Shown here one piece after another: positions 1 through 13,880 of a DNA stretch of 64,000 bases. Every line of letters begins with the position of its first letter. Position 1 is the first letter of the stretch. The DNA is from Aquanectria penicillioides (taxonomy: Eukaryota > Ascomycota > Sordariomycetes > Hypocreales > Nectriaceae). Location of the stretch: contig PYIU01000006.1 in assembly GCA_003415625.1 (NCBI GenBank), positions 2,976,001 through 3,040,000 of the forward strand, read 5' to 3'. Below the pieces are notes generated by a model. It worked only from the letters and a program-made list of their open reading frames with translations, did no database searches and was not told where the DNA came from. The position numbers were made by a program, and so were the translations under genes.

Positions 1-61
1 AAGGGATAAAAAGAGAAATAAAGAGAATATATATAATTATACAACTAGTTTAGTTCAATAG

Positions 62-2581
62 GTTCTATAAAGATTGCTACTTTTCTTTATTTTTTTATTC
101 TATTTATATTAAGGCTTTATATAGCACTTTAAAAAGTCCTTAAAATTATAGTAATTAAATTTACTAATAATATAAATATATTTATATTTAAAAAAGATAT
201 AGTAAAGACTTAAGCTTAATTTAAAGCTATATAAATAATATATATATTATAGGCCTTTATTAATAATATAACCTTTAAACTTATTAAAGTTTAGCTCTTT
301 TATTTCTTTTATTAATATTAAAAGTATTAAATTTAATTAATCTTTATCTATAATACAATCTAGCTATAAAAATTATATTATTTTCTTAAATTATAGCTAT
401 ATAAAAAGCTACTTTAAGGCCTATATATCTTTAAGCTTAAAGGAAAACTTAAGCACTAAAAGCAGGCTTTTACTGCCCTTATAGTAAGTATATAAAGAGT
501 AAACCTTAAGGCTATTTATATAATATATATATATATAATTAGGTTTATAATTACTTATAGTATTAATATATACTATTTTTTAATAAAAAGGGGCAAAAAC
601 CTAAAAGGGATTACTAAAGCTTTATTTATTAAAAAGATTTAAGCCCTTTATATTATAGAAAAAGGCTATAAGGCTATTTTAATTAAATTGCTAAAAAGTA
701 AGCTTAAAATCCTTTTATTTAATATATACTTTAATAAATAATTTATTTAATTTTAAGGCTAGCTTTAAGCTTAAGGCATTAAAGAAATTTTTTTTTTATA
801 ACTATATTAATAATATAATAAATTTATTATTATTATTATAATAGCCTTTAATATAAATTAATATAAAAATATAAAGAATAGTTAATTAATTAGCTTTTTA
901 ATAAAAAATATAAAAAAAACTAAAAGTTAATTAAAGATTAAGTATTAATTAATTAAAGGTATTAATAAAAATAAGCTAAATATAAGTTTTATAAATACTA
1001 TATAAATAATAAAATAAAAGTAATTAAAGTTTTTTTACTTTATATAAAGAAAAAGACTATTTGCCTTTATAAAGGACTTAAAAAATATAAAAGCTCTTTA
1101 TTTACTTAAATGCAAATAAAATATATTAGGCTTTAAGGATTTCTTTTTTAAAGAAAAGTCCTTAAGGTAAATATGCCTTAATATTAATATAAAAATACTA
1201 TTAAAATAATTAACTATATTATACTATACTGCTTGCTTTACTTAAATTAAAGAGAATCTCTATTTAATTTACTTTATAACTTCTTTAAGCTTAAATAGTA
1301 TTTATTTAAAGCTTAAATTATATATTGCTTTATTAAATAGCTAGTCTATTTATATATTATACTATACTATAAGCTAGCTATTAAGTTATATTTAATTTAA
1401 AATATATTTATTTTTATATTGCTTTTACCTTTTAGTAACTTTTTTATTTAAATGCTTTAACCCTTCTATTAAAAATAAAGTTAATATACTTAAAAAAGCC
1501 TACTTTAAGAAAAAGAAAAAACTAGCCTATTATATAAATAATATATTAAAGCCTGCTCTTTTTAATAGTTAAGTCTTTATTTTATTTTTATTTTAAATCT
1601 AACTTTTATTTATTGCTATATTTAATTTATATTTATTTATTTTAGTAATATTACTTACTTTAAGTTTATATTCTCTTTAAAAGATATAAAATCTATTTTA
1701 TTCTTTTTATTATTCTTTTTATTATTCTTTTTTTTATTTTTAAGCTCTTTTTACTTTAATCTCTTTTTAGCTTTATTTAAGCTTAAGCTATTATTTAAAG
1801 AGTTATATTAAACTTTAGTATTTATTATTAATATTAGCTAATATAAACCTATATTAAGATTAATTTAATCTATTGCTATTATTACTCTTTAATACTATTT
1901 ATTTTTAAATAGCTTTAGCCCTTTTAATTAAAGAAAATAATATAATAATTAAGCTTTTAAAAGCTATAGCTATATAATTAACTCTATTAATTAGCTTATA
2001 GAGCTAATTAGCATTAAAACTTATAATTAAAACTATAAATATAGCTTAAAAGTATACTTAAATTATCTTTCTTTTAGCTTAAATAGCTTTAGCCTTTAAT
2101 TATTAAAGCTTCTTTATTTAATAGATTATATTAATAATAAACTTAAGTTAAAATTAAAAAGTACTTATTATAGCTATTCTCTTTTATAAAGCTACTATTA
2201 ATACTTAAGCATTAGCCTTTACTAAATATAGTAATAGTTTATATAGCTTATATATATAGGCATAAATAATATAGCTATTAGCTTTAGTATTTATTACTAT
2301 TAGCTACTTAAAGTTATAATAGAGAGATATAATTTATTAGCTTAATTTTAGTATAGACTTTTCTTTTTATCTTTTACTATTTATATAATATATATAAAGT
2401 AAAGTAGATCTTATACTGCCTTTAAGGATAGCTTAATACCCTTTATTTTAATGCAGCTAGTCTAGCATTTTAGCATTTATATAAGCATTAATATAGAAAC
2501 TATAATAGGCCTATAGTATATATAAACTATTATAATTATAGTTATAGTTATTATTATAGTTATTATTATTATTATTATTGC

Positions 2582-2612
<31 letters not shown>

Positions 2613-3154
2613 GTTATTATTTTTAGCTATATATAATTAATATAAAATAGTAATAGAAATAGTAATTAATGCTTATATAAATTAAATATTCTATATAAAT
2701 AATATATTAATAAAGTATATACTTAAAGGCAATAAAAAGCTTTTATAAAGATATATAAAAAAGGAAAAAAGAAAAAGGAATTAAATATATTTATAAAGAT
2801 TAAAAAATAATAATAATAGCATTTAAATAGCTAATAGTTAGCTAGCTGCTAGCTAGTATTAAATTAATACTTTATTTTCTATAATAGGCTTATAGTATAG
2901 ATAATTTAAGCCTATTATAGGCCTTACTTTTACTTTACTTATTAATCTTATAATTAAGTAAATAGAATATTTTAATAATAGCATTAAACTAACTTTTAAT
3001 TTAATGCCTCTTTATAGAGAATCTATAATAAGCCTAATATTATATTAAATAAAGGTTTTTACTTTATTAATATAGTTTTTTTTCTTTATTTATATAGTAT
3101 AAAAGCACTATTTACTTTATAGGTCTATAAAGTATTAATAAATAAATAAATAAC
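62..3154 (+). mobile_element. decayed Tad-like LINE, copy 1 (5'-truncated)
   Basis: A non-LTR retrotransposon relic on the + strand. Reading through stops, the start of this copy still aligns with the catalytic part of a LINE reverse transcriptase. At 160-171 the codons give FTNN, which fits an FxDD active-site box after G-to-A and C-to-T changes. At about 421-480 a stretch close to the conserved LINE segment of the type KLSTxSRALLAL is readable. The copy ends in an AAAT-type tail at about 3,136-3,154, as LINE 3' ends often do. It matches copy 2 in inverse orientation along its length, and the match stops at about position 62, consistent with 5' truncation. A TTA microsatellite at about 2,560-2,615 lies inside it. 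Subfamily assignment is by resemblance only. Confidence 0.7.
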
Positions 3155-3950
3155 TATTTTTTTTATAAAAAGCTTTAGTTTATTTTAAAGTAAAAAAAGT
3201 AAAGATTATATTTTTATTAAAAAGGCAATATATTATAACTATATAGAAATTGCTATAAGCTTAATTTACTATTTATATAGTTTCTATTAAAGTATAGTTT
3301 TTAATATCTTTAGGGGCATTTTTAATATAAATAGTAACCTTATGCTTAATATAGCTATATATTATATATTTATTAATTTTAGTATTTATAGATATAAGGC
3401 TATATAAAAGAACTAATATATAAGATTACTATATTAGCTAAAAAAAAAAGAAGCTTAAGTTAGCTAAAATAGCTATTACTGCTATAATAATAGCAATTAT
3501 TATAATAGCAGTAATTTTATTAATAAGTCTCTCTTTAAAGGTTTTATTAGTCTTAAAGGGAGGGTAAAAGCGCGCTTTATATATATTAATATAGATTTAA
3601 AATACCTTTTAAACTACTTTAAAAAGATAAAATAGAATAATCTTAATAATAGCTTTATAGGCTTCTTTATCTTTATTAATTATAAGGCTTCTATTAGCTT
3701 CTATTGCTTTATTTTATTTTAGGTATATTGCTATATTAGCTAGCAGTAAAAAAGGGATTATATTAATTATTTTTAATACTATATCTTTTTAAATTAATAA
3801 CTATTAAAAGGGCTATAGTATTAATATTATACTCTTAATGCACTATTATATTTAGGGGTAATTTAGTGTAAGGAATTAATTAATTATAGTTTAAAACATT
3901 TTAAAGGTAGTTTAAAATAGCTATAAGTAGTTATAAGTCTAAAGGTAAAG
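3150..3950 (+). repeat. direct repeat B, copy 1
   Basis: About 790 bp starting just after the LINE tail and matching 13,876-14,680 in the same orientation with scattered C/T and G/A differences. Near 3,468-3,512 it contains a near-palindrome whose arms begin attactgctat and end atagcagtaat. No coding signal is seen. It could be part of another transposon family or a segmental duplication. Confidence 0.75.
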
Positions 3951-4599
3951 TGTTTTTATATATTATTATTATTATTAAAGATTTAATATTAATATAGTAT
4001 AAAATAATAATTTTATATAAATTATAAAAAAGAAATAGCTTTTTAAATTACTATTTAATTTTTTAAATAAAACCTTTAAAAGTTATTAGTAATTTATTAT
4101 TTTAAATAAAAATATTTATATAATTATATATATATTTAAGGAAATACTTTAGTTTTTTAAAATGAACTTTATAATTTTTATTAATTAATCTTTTTAAAAA
4201 AGATTTAAAAATATTAAAAGAGGAATTTTAAGTATTATATAGACTTTAGTATTTTTAGATTAAATTTCCTTTAGTATTTAAATAAATATAAAAAATTAAA
4301 AAGGTTTAAATTTTAAATTTATAGCTATATTAATATATATTTATAATATATAATTTAGTTTTATATTAGCTAATTTATAATAATTAAAATAAATATATTA
4401 AAATAATACCTTTATATAATTTAATATTTTAAAATAAAGCTATTTTTTATTTATTTAAACTATAAAATTAAAATACCTTTATAGATAGTAATATAAGCTA
4501 GCCTTATTTAAGCTAAGCTAATTAAAATATTATATAAAAATAAAAATAGAAATTATTACTTTTATTATTAAAAAGATTAAATTTAATTATACTATATAT

Positions 4600-4880
4600 A
4601 TAGATTAAGCACTTAAAATATTTATATTAAAAGCTAATAGTATTAATTTTAATTAAAAGCTTTTAATTAATAGATTTTTTATTTTAATAAGCTTATTTAA
4701 TATACTCTTTTTTTAAATAATAATATAAATAATTAAATTGCATTATATATAATTTATACTTTTATAATATAAAATAAATTTATTAATTTTATATTATTTT
4801 AAAATAAATATAAAATTTATATATAAAAGAAAAGAATTAATATTAGCTGCAATAGCTTTTAATAATTACTATAATAGCAT
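4600..4880 (-). repeat. LTR-like end, left (inverted partner of 7,678)
   Basis: Read on the - strand from about 4,877 leftwards, this matches the + strand from 7,678 rightwards. Both begin TG(C/T)TAT and share a run ending in gcagctaatatt. Beyond about 50 bases the match weakens but stays recognisable for roughly 200 bases. The TG start suggests an LTR, either solo or belonging to an element that is now unreadable. The outer limit is uncertain. Confidence 0.45.
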
Positions 4881-5349
4881 TATATAATGCCTAAAATTTC
4901 TCCTAAACTTAATTTTCTTTCCCTTTATTCCCTTCTTTACACTTAATTTACTAATAGATTATAATATATACTAAATACCCCTAAATTGCAACCTAATTTA
5001 CTCTAAAAGTCAATTTTATTATAATTTAATACTATATATAGCTATATATAGAGCCAATTTTAGGCAGTTTATATTAATATAGCTATAATGCACTTCTCTT
5101 CCTTTAGTATTGCTAATATACTATTCTTTAATAGGGTGCCTATTGCCTTACTTCTTTAAGCCTATTGGGCCCTTATTACAATTTGTATTGTATTTATAGG
5201 TAGATTTAATCCTTTTATAGATACCGCTTAAATGCAAGATAAGACCTTTAGCCTGGCTTAAGCCTTAACCTCTAACTATAAGAGTATTTATTAGGCGCTT
5301 GCCCTTATAGCCGGTTGTATACAGTAGGGACTTAGCTTTACTAAAGGGG

Positions 5350-5373
5350 TTAAGGTTAGGGTTAGGGTTAGGG
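5350..5373 (+). repeat. interstitial telomere-type repeat (TTAGGG)3
   Basis: One TTAAGG at 5,350-5,355 is followed by three exact TTAGGG units at 5,356-5,373. TTAGGG is the usual telomere repeat of filamentous fungi. The array is far too short and too internal to be a live telomere. Confidence 0.85.
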
Positions 5374-5409
5374 TTGCTATAAGGCTTATAGTTAAAGCCA
5401 GACTTAAGA

Positions 5410-5427
5410 TTAAGGTTAAGGTTAAGG
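5410..5427 (+). repeat. (TTAAGG)3 array, telomere-like variant
   Basis: Three tandem TTAAGG units lie 36 bp after the TTAGGG array, in the same orientation. They differ from the telomere unit by one G-to-A change per unit. This could be a degenerate telomere array or an unrelated short tandem repeat. Confidence 0.6.
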
Positions 5428-7677
5428 TTAATATAAGGTCCTATTGCTTTTAGCTAGTAGCTTTAAGTTAATTAAGGACCTTAAGCTTACTATTTATAGC
5501 CTTTTGCAGCTAGCTGTAAAGGTTCTTAATAATATTAGGGTCTTAAATATAAAGGAGTGGGTTTTTAAGGTCCTATAAGGTAGAAATTAATATATTTTCC
5601 TGCTAAAAAGGCCTAAATCCTTATTAATAGTTTCCTTAACTATTAGTGCAGGTAATAGAGGTCCTTTATAAGAGGCTGCTTAGCTTATAACCAATATAGA
5701 ATTTAATGGCTATAAGGTAAGGCATACTACTATATAAAGAAGCCTTTATAAAGGCATAAGATTAGGTTTTTTAGGTTGGCCTTAATAGCAGCTATTATAT
5801 AATGGAATTGCTTTACAATAAAGTTAATAGCAAAATAGAATATCTATAAGGGCAGCTTATTAAGCTATTTTTAGCTAATATATTTAATGCATTGCTATAT
5901 CTTTTAATTAGCTATTATTTAAATATAATCTTACTTTTTCTTTTTAATTATTACTATTAGGGCTATATAAAGGTATATAAGATTGCTTATATTAATAAAA
6001 AGGAAGCTTTTAATATTTTTATAGGCAGTCTCTATAGGGCTATTTATATATTAGCTAAAGTTGCAATATAAATAAATATAGCAATAAGCCTATTATAGCC
6101 TTTATAGTATATATTCCTTTAAGATATACTTTAGGATATAATTTTAGTGTATTTTATATATTAAAATTATCTTTCTCTATTAAGCCTTAAAATCCCTTTT
6201 ATTTTAAGTATAAATAATACATTTTTAGGCCTTTATTATACTATTAGGTAAATATTTAAGGGATATTAGCTTAAGGCTTAGCCCCTAAATATTAGCCTCT
6301 CTTAAATCTACCTCTACTTAAGCTGCCTTATAGGCATATATATTAAGAAGGATATTTTGCTTAATCTAAAGCTTATTATTGCTTTTAAGATTACTTTTAG
6401 CATTACTACTAAAGCAAGAGTTATACCATTAAGAGATAATTTTGCTCTTAATATTAGCATTAATATAATAAATATATAGCTGCTATTAGGTATAAAAAAA
6501 GGTAAAAGAAAGGGCATTTTTAAGAGCCTTTTCTTTATTAATAATAAAAATAATAGGTATAAAGATATAAAGAGTGTTTTAAATATAGCTAAGCTATTTA
6601 TAGAGCTAAAAATAGCCCTCTTCTTACTTATTATTAATTAAGCTAAAGCTAAAATTAGCTACTAACTTAAGATCTATAATGCCTATAACCTAAAAGAGAT
6701 ATATATTAAAGCAATTAGTTTTATATATATTATTAAGTCCTAATACTTCTAGAAACTACTTCTATATCTATTTATACTAAAAATAAGTCTAAAATATTGC
6801 CTTAACCTTATTACCCTTATTATAGCAAACAATATATAAAATGCAGTCTTCCTAAAGATACTTTATCTATACTTAAGTAGCTATTAGATTAAAGAGGGTC
6901 TTTTAGTAAAGCTTTTAATAGTTATTATATATATCTTTAGGGTTAAAAAATAATGCTTATAGTGCTAAAGATTAAAGGCTATTATTAACTTTTTATAGAG
7001 GCACTATTAGACTATTATAAAACTGCTATTAATGTACTCTCTATTAGGCTAAGGTCTGCTTGCAATAAACAATATATACTAATAGGTCTTTTAAGGGCTT
7101 ATAATTATAATAATCTTTAATAACCTTATAGGTCTAAAAACTACTTGCATTTTATAATGTTTTTGCTATTATTTTAAAAGGGCAGTTAGTTTTATAGATA
7201 GTAATTTTCTATATGCCCTAACTTATAGTTAGTCTTAAGTCTCCTTTATTGTAAATAAGGGTATAATATATATATATTAATATGCTATTAATCTTTTGTT
7301 TTAGACTAAAACCTCTTTTAATAAGGGCAGTATTATTGCAGCAATAAAAAGCTTAAAGGAAAAGAAATAGTTCCTTAAATAATATAAATTCTAGTAATAT
7401 TAATAGATCTAAAATAATAGGTATATTATTTAATATAAATAAAATATTATTTAAATTTAAGATAAATAAAATTTAATTTAGGCAATTATTTAAATTAAAA
7501 GATTTAAGGAAATTATTTAAATTAATATTTAAGTTATTTATAATAGTATTAGTAAGAGGAAATAAATATAGGCAGTATATATAGATAAAAAGGGAAAGTT
7601 AAGTTATAGAGTTATAATTTTAGGTAGGGTTTGGCCTAAAATAATAATATTCCGGCCTATATATAATAAAAAGTGGA

Positions 7678-7960
7678 GATGTTATAGTAATTATTAAAAG
7701 CTATTGCAGCTAATATTAATTCTTTAAAAGAATTAATAGTATATTATTTTAAGGATTTTAATAGATCTTTATTATATAAAAAGTATTTAAAATTAAAGCA
7801 TTTTATTAAAAGAAAATAATAATGCTTTTAACTATAAGGTTTTATATATAATACTAAATGCTATATAAAAGATTAATATTAATTTCTTTCTTTTAGAAAA
7901 TATATAGTATTAATATATAATTTAATTATCTATAATAGGATTTTTTAATTAAAAGATTAA
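7678..7960 (+). repeat. LTR-like end, right, preceded by purine tract
   Basis: The sequence starts TGTTATAGTAATT directly after a purine-rich tract (aaaaagtggaga), the arrangement expected at a polypurine tract and 3' LTR junction. It is the inverted partner of the segment ending at 4,877. A short upstream stretch (about 7,600-7,676) could be the decayed 3' end of a pol gene, but I cannot assign it. Confidence 0.45.
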
Positions 7961-8106
7961 TTATTACTAATAACTATATATTTTTCTATATTTAATTTTA
8001 TATTAAAAAGTTTAAAAATATTAATAAAATAATTAGCTTTTAATTTTATAATTAATTAATGTTTTATTAAATAAAGTATATAAATATATAAAGAAATTAA
8101 CTTAAT

Positions 8107-8646
8107 TTATTTATTTATTTATTAATACTCTATAGACCTATAAAGTAAATAGTGCTTCTATACTATATAAATAAAGGAAAAAACTATACTAATAGAATAA
8201 AAACCTTTATTTAATATAATATTAAACCTAATATAGATTCTCTATAAAAAAGCATTAAATTAAAAGTTAATTTAATGCTATTATTAAAATATTCTATTTA
8301 CTTAATTATAGAATTAATAAATAAAGTAAAAGTAAGGCCTATAATAGGCCTAAATTATCTATACTATAAGCCTATTATAGGCAATAAGGCATTAATTTAG
8401 CGCTAGCTAGTAGCTGGCTAGCTATTAGCTATTTAAATATTACTATTATTATTTCTTAATCTTTATAGATATATCTATTTTCTTTTCTTTTTTTTTTTTT
8501 TATATACCTTTATAAAAGCTTCTTTATTGCCTTTAAGTATATACTTTATTAATATATTGCTTATATAAAATACTTAATTTATATAAGCATTAATTGCTAT
8601 TTTTATTGCTATTTTATATTAATTATATATAGCTAAAAATAATAAT

Positions 8647-8677
<31 letters not shown>

Positions 8678-11165
8678 GTAGTATATACTTAATATATTTA
8701 TAGATAGCATTTTATACTAATATTAATAAATACTAAAATGCTAAGCTAGCTGCATTAAGGTAAGGGATACTATACTAACTTTAGAGGCAGTATAGAATTT
8801 ACTCTATTTTATATACATTATATAAATAGTAAGAGATAAAGAGAATAATCTATACTAAAACTAAACTAATATATAATCCTTCTTTTTCTATTCTTTATAG
8901 CTAAAAAAGACTAACTATTAATAAATATTAAGGCTAATAGCTATATAGCTTATATCTATATATATAAGCTATATAAGCTATTGCTATATTTAGTAAAGGC
9001 TAATACTTATATACTAATAGTAGCTTTATAGAAAGAAATAGCTATAATAAATATAGCTTAATTTAGTTTTATTATAAGTATATTGCTAATATAGATTATA
9101 AAAGGAAAAGCTTTAGCAATTAAGGGCTAAGGCTATTTAAGCTAAAAAAAAGGCAATTTAAATATACTTTTAAGCTATATCTATAGTTCTAACTATAGGT
9201 CTTAATGCTAATTAGCTCTATAAGCTAATTAATAAAGTTAATTATATAGTTATAGCTTTTAAAAGCTTAATAGCTATATTGCCTTTTTTAATTAAAGGGG
9301 CTAAGATTACTTAAGGATAAATAGCACTAAAAAGCAATAGCAATAATAAATAGGGTTAGTCTTAATATAGGTTTATATTAGCTAATATTAATAGTAAAGA
9401 CTAAAGTTTAGTATAGCTCTTTAAGTAATAGCTTAAGCTTAAATAGAGCTAAAAGGGGATTAAAGTAAAGAAGGCTTAAAGATAAAGAGAAGAATAGTAA
9501 GAAAAATAGTAAAAAGAATAAAATAGATTTTATATCTTTTAGGGAGGATATAGACTTAAAGTAAATAAAGTTATTAAAGTAAGTAAGTATAGATTAAGTA
9601 TAGCAATAAATAAAGATAGAGTTTAAAACTAAAATAGGGCTAAAGTAAAGACTTAACTATTAAAAGGGCAGGCTTTAGTATATTATTTATATAATAGGCT
9701 AGTTTTTTTCCCTTTTTAAAAAGGGTTTTTTTAAATATATTAATTTCTCTTTTAATAAAAAGGTTAAAACACTTAAATAAAAAAGTTATTAAAAGGTAAA
9801 AGTAATATAAAAATAAATATATTTTAAACTAAATATAGCTTAATAGCTAGCTTATAGTATAGTATAATATATAAATAGACTAGCTATTTAATAAAGTAAT
9901 ATATAGTTTAAGCTTTAAATAAATACTATTTAAGCTTAAAAAGGTTATAAAGTAAATTAAATAAAGTTTCCTTTTAGCTTAAGTAAAGCAGACAATATAA
10001 TATAATATAGCTAACTATTTTAATAGTATTTTTATATTAATATTAAAATATATTTATTTTAAAGACCTTTTTTTAAAAAAGAAATCTTTAAAGTTTAATG
10101 CATTTTATTTATATTTAAATACATAAAAAGCTTTTATATTTCTTAAGTCCTTTATATAAGCAAATAGTCTTCTTCTTTATATAAAGTAAAAAGATTTTAA
10201 CTGCCTTTATTTTATTATTTATATACTATTTATAAAACTTATATTTAGCTTATTTTTATTAATACTTTTAATTAATTAATTTTTAATTTTTAATTAATTT
10301 TTAATTCTTTTTATATTTTTTATTAAAAAGCTAATTAATAAGCTACTTTTTATATTTTTATATTAATTTATATTAAGAACTATTATAATAATAGTAATAA
10401 ATTTAATATATTATTAATATAATTATAAAAAGAATAAGTTTTTTAATGCTTTAAGCTTAAAGCTAGCCTTAAAATTAAATAAATTATTTATTAAAGTATA
10501 TATTAAATAAAGGGATTTTAAGCTTACTTTTTAATAATTTAATTAAAGTAGCCTTATAGCCTTCCTTAATAATATAAAGGGCTTAAGTCTATTTAATAAA
10601 TAAGGCTTTAGCAATTTTATTTAAATTATTATTTCTTTTTATTAAAAAATAGTATATATTAATACTATAAGCAATTATAGATTTAATTATATATATATAT
10701 ATTATATAGGCAGCCTTAAGGTTTACTCTTTATATACTTACTATAAGGGCAGTAAGGGCCTATTTTTAGCGCTTAAGTTTTCCTTTAAGCTTAAAGATAT
10801 ATAGGCCCTAAAGTAGCTTTTTATATAGCTATAATCTAAAAAAATAGTATAATTTCTATAGCTAAATTATATTATAGATAAGTGTTAGTTAAACTTAATG
10901 CCTTTAGTATTAATAAAAAAAATAAAAGAGCTAGGCTTTAATAAATTTAAAGGTTATATTATTAATAAAGGCCTAAAATATATACTATTTATATAGCTTT
11001 AAGTTAGGCTTAAGTCTTTATTATATCTTTTTTAAATATAAATATATTTATATTATTAATAAATTTAATTATTATAATATTAAAAACTTCTTTAAGTGCT
11101 ATATAAAGCTTTAATATAAATAAAATAAAGAGAATAGAAAAAAGTAATAATTTTTATAGAACTTT
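8107..11165 (-). mobile_element. decayed Tad-like LINE, copy 2, 3' part
   Basis: The reverse complement of this segment matches positions 62-3,154 almost end to end. Shared landmarks include the AAAT-type tail (here TTTA repeats at about 8,107-8,123), the microsatellite (here AAT repeats near 8,650-8,690) and the reverse-transcriptase part near 10,700-11,100. The element therefore reads on the - strand with its 3' end at about 8,107. Differences between the copies are mostly C/T and G/A, fitting RIP. Many former Q, R and W codons now read as stops. Confidence 0.7.
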
Positions 11166-13880
11166 AGCTTTAATGCTATAAAGTTTAAAGGATTTACTAT
11201 TAAACTAAAGGTATATTAATTACTTAAATAAATAGCTAAAAAGCTAAATTAATAATTATTATAAATAGCTTTAATTATAAAAAGTAATAATAAGCCTTTT
11301 ATAATTAATTAAATTAAAGGCTATAATAAAGTTTAATTAAAAAAATAATACTATTTTACTATAGGCTTATATTATATATATTGCTTTTATTATAACTATA
11401 AAGGCAAGTTTAATAGACTTTTAAGATATATTTTTTATTTAACTATTAAAAAGTATATTTAAGTTTTTAGCTATTATTACTATTTATTAGGCTATTATTA
11501 ACTTTATTATTTTATTTATTATATTAAAAAAGAAAATAGATCTTTATTTAAATACTATATATTTTTAAGCTATTATTTTATTTAATTTAAAAATAATAAT
11601 AATAATTATATAATAAAAGTAATATAGAAAATACTTAAATATAATGCTTATATTAATAATAATAATAAAGGCTTTTAAAAAGGGCTTACTATATACTTTA
11701 AAGAAGCTAATAAAGAATCTATTACTATTAAAAGCTTTTTATAATTAAATTTTAAAGAGTAAATAAGCTAATTTATAGAGTTTAATATAGTTTTGCATTA
11801 AATTCTTAGCATTTTATAGTATTTAGTTTATATTTAATAGTTATATTATAAAGTTTATTATAATAGATTTAATATTTTAATTATTTATTTAAGGCTTAAA
11901 GAAAAAGCATTTTATTAATATAATTGCCTTTTTAATATAGCTTATAGTTAAGGAATCTTACTTAAAGCAATTAAGGGAAAGGAGCTATAAAGGGGCTAAA
12001 GCAATACTACTTTAAAGTTATATCTATTTCTTTAGGTTTTAAAGTTTCTTTTAGCTATTAATGCCTTTTTTTATTTTAGCTTTAAATAAAGTATTATATT
12101 AAGTTATATATTTAGCCTTAGCTATATAAGCCTTTTATTTATTATCTATCTTTTGCAGTTTTAATTAATTAGCTACTATACTATTATATTATATATATCT
12201 TTATATTTATTTAAATTAATAAATAGCCTTTATAGTAAATTAGTTTTATTAGTTATTGCAATTAAGCTTAAATTGCTTTTATATTAAGGTAGTATATTAA
12301 GCAATTTAATATAGTTTTTAGATTAGCTATTTAATTGCTTCTTTTAGCTATTATATAAAGGTTATTTTACTTAAAGTCTAATAAAGAGTAATTTATACTT
12401 TAAGTTTAGCTTTCTTAAGGTTTATTATATATTAATTAAATGCTATAGGCTAAAGGTTTAATAAAAGAAAGAGCAATATATCTATAAAGGACTTAATATA
12501 TATTTACTATAAAATATAATTAAAGCTATTTAAATTATAATTAAGGCTTAAATAAATAGTATAGCTATTTTTTAAGGCTTAAGCTAAATTAAAAGTACTA
12601 TTTTTAGTATTATTTATTTTTTAAATTATAGTTTTATAAAGGGTTATTAAGGCTATATTTAATTATTATATTTCTATTAAAAAGATTAAGCTATAAAGGG
12701 TAGTTTTATTATAGCAGTTTTATATTAAATAGTATAAATTAAAGTCTTTAATTATAATTATTTTAAGGGCTAAAATAAAATTAATTAAAATATATAATGC
12801 CCTTAAGTCTTCTTTATCTTTTAAAGAGTTATATATTATAATTATTTTTATATAGTAATATTTAAAATTAATTTTAATTTAGTCTTTCTTTATTTAATAG
12901 ATTTAAGTCTTTAATCTATAATATTTATATATATAGAGAGCTATATAGCTTAAATAATAGATTATAGTATAATTTAATTTTTTAGGGTTTATTAAAGCAT
13001 TAATTCTTTAGTTTTTAGCTAATTTTAAAAGTATAATTATATTATATCTATTATAGATATATAGTACTTAATAGATTAATTTAAAGCAATAGTATATATT
13101 TTAAAATAAAATCTATATTAATTAAATATAAATAAAGAAATTAATTTAATAAATAGTAATAATAGAATATAGATATTAAAAAAAGAAAAAGCATTAAATA
13201 AAGTATAGTATTGCTTATTTATAAAGCCTAAAAGTTAGCTAACTCTTTTAAAAGAGAGAGAAGCTATAAAAAGAAAGTTCTTAAAGAAGCTATTTTATTA
13301 TATATAAAGAATATTTTATTATATTAAAGTGCATTCTTTATATTTTATTAATTATTTATAGTATTTTTCTTTTATATAGATTTAATGCTTTTCTATTATA
13401 AAATAAATATAGCTTTAGGCTAAATAATCCTTATAGTAAAGAGTATAGCAATAAGGGATTTCTTCTTTTTTAATAAAGCAATTATTATATACTAAACTAT
13501 TGCATTAGCTATAGATTAAAGTAAATTAATAGCTTTTTATAATATAGCTATACTTATAGTATTAAAAGCATTAAATAGATTTTAATTCTTTATTAAAGGG
13601 TTTATAATTATAAAGTTTAATATTAAAAAATAGCCTATTATTATATAGGCTATTAGCTTCTTTAATAAATAAAATATAAAGAATTAAGTTTATCTTTATT
13701 ATAGTACTATTATAGGCCTAAATAGACTTTACTTTACTAACTCTTAAGGTATTAGTATTATTAATAGTTTTAATAAGTTTATTTATATTATTAAAAATAG
13801 ATTTAACTTAAATTCTTTTTATTAAAATAGTAAAGATAAAAAAAGTAAAAAAAGCATTATTCTTAAATGCAATAACTATT
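11166..13880 (-). mobile_element. probable 5' part of LINE copy 2
   Basis: This stretch continues directly from the part shared with copy 1 and shows the same stop-riddled AT-rich composition. A full Tad-type LINE would need a few more kilobases upstream of the reverse-transcriptase box for its endonuclease and ORF1, so it is the natural place for them. I could not read a conserved motif here. The right limit is set only by the start of the direct repeat at about 13,880, so this is an inference from position and length. Confidence 0.4.

Noticed and set aside
2537..2617. AT-trinucleotide array considered as a CRISPR-like or centromere repeat
   Set aside because: Simple (TTA)n microsatellite with a counterpart in the inverted LINE copy; no spacers.
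6314..6517. Open frame of 67 codons on the - strand inside the AT-rich island
   Set aside because: Composition is the same as the surrounding RIP debris (Ile, Leu, Phe and Lys only), with no start context or family resemblance.
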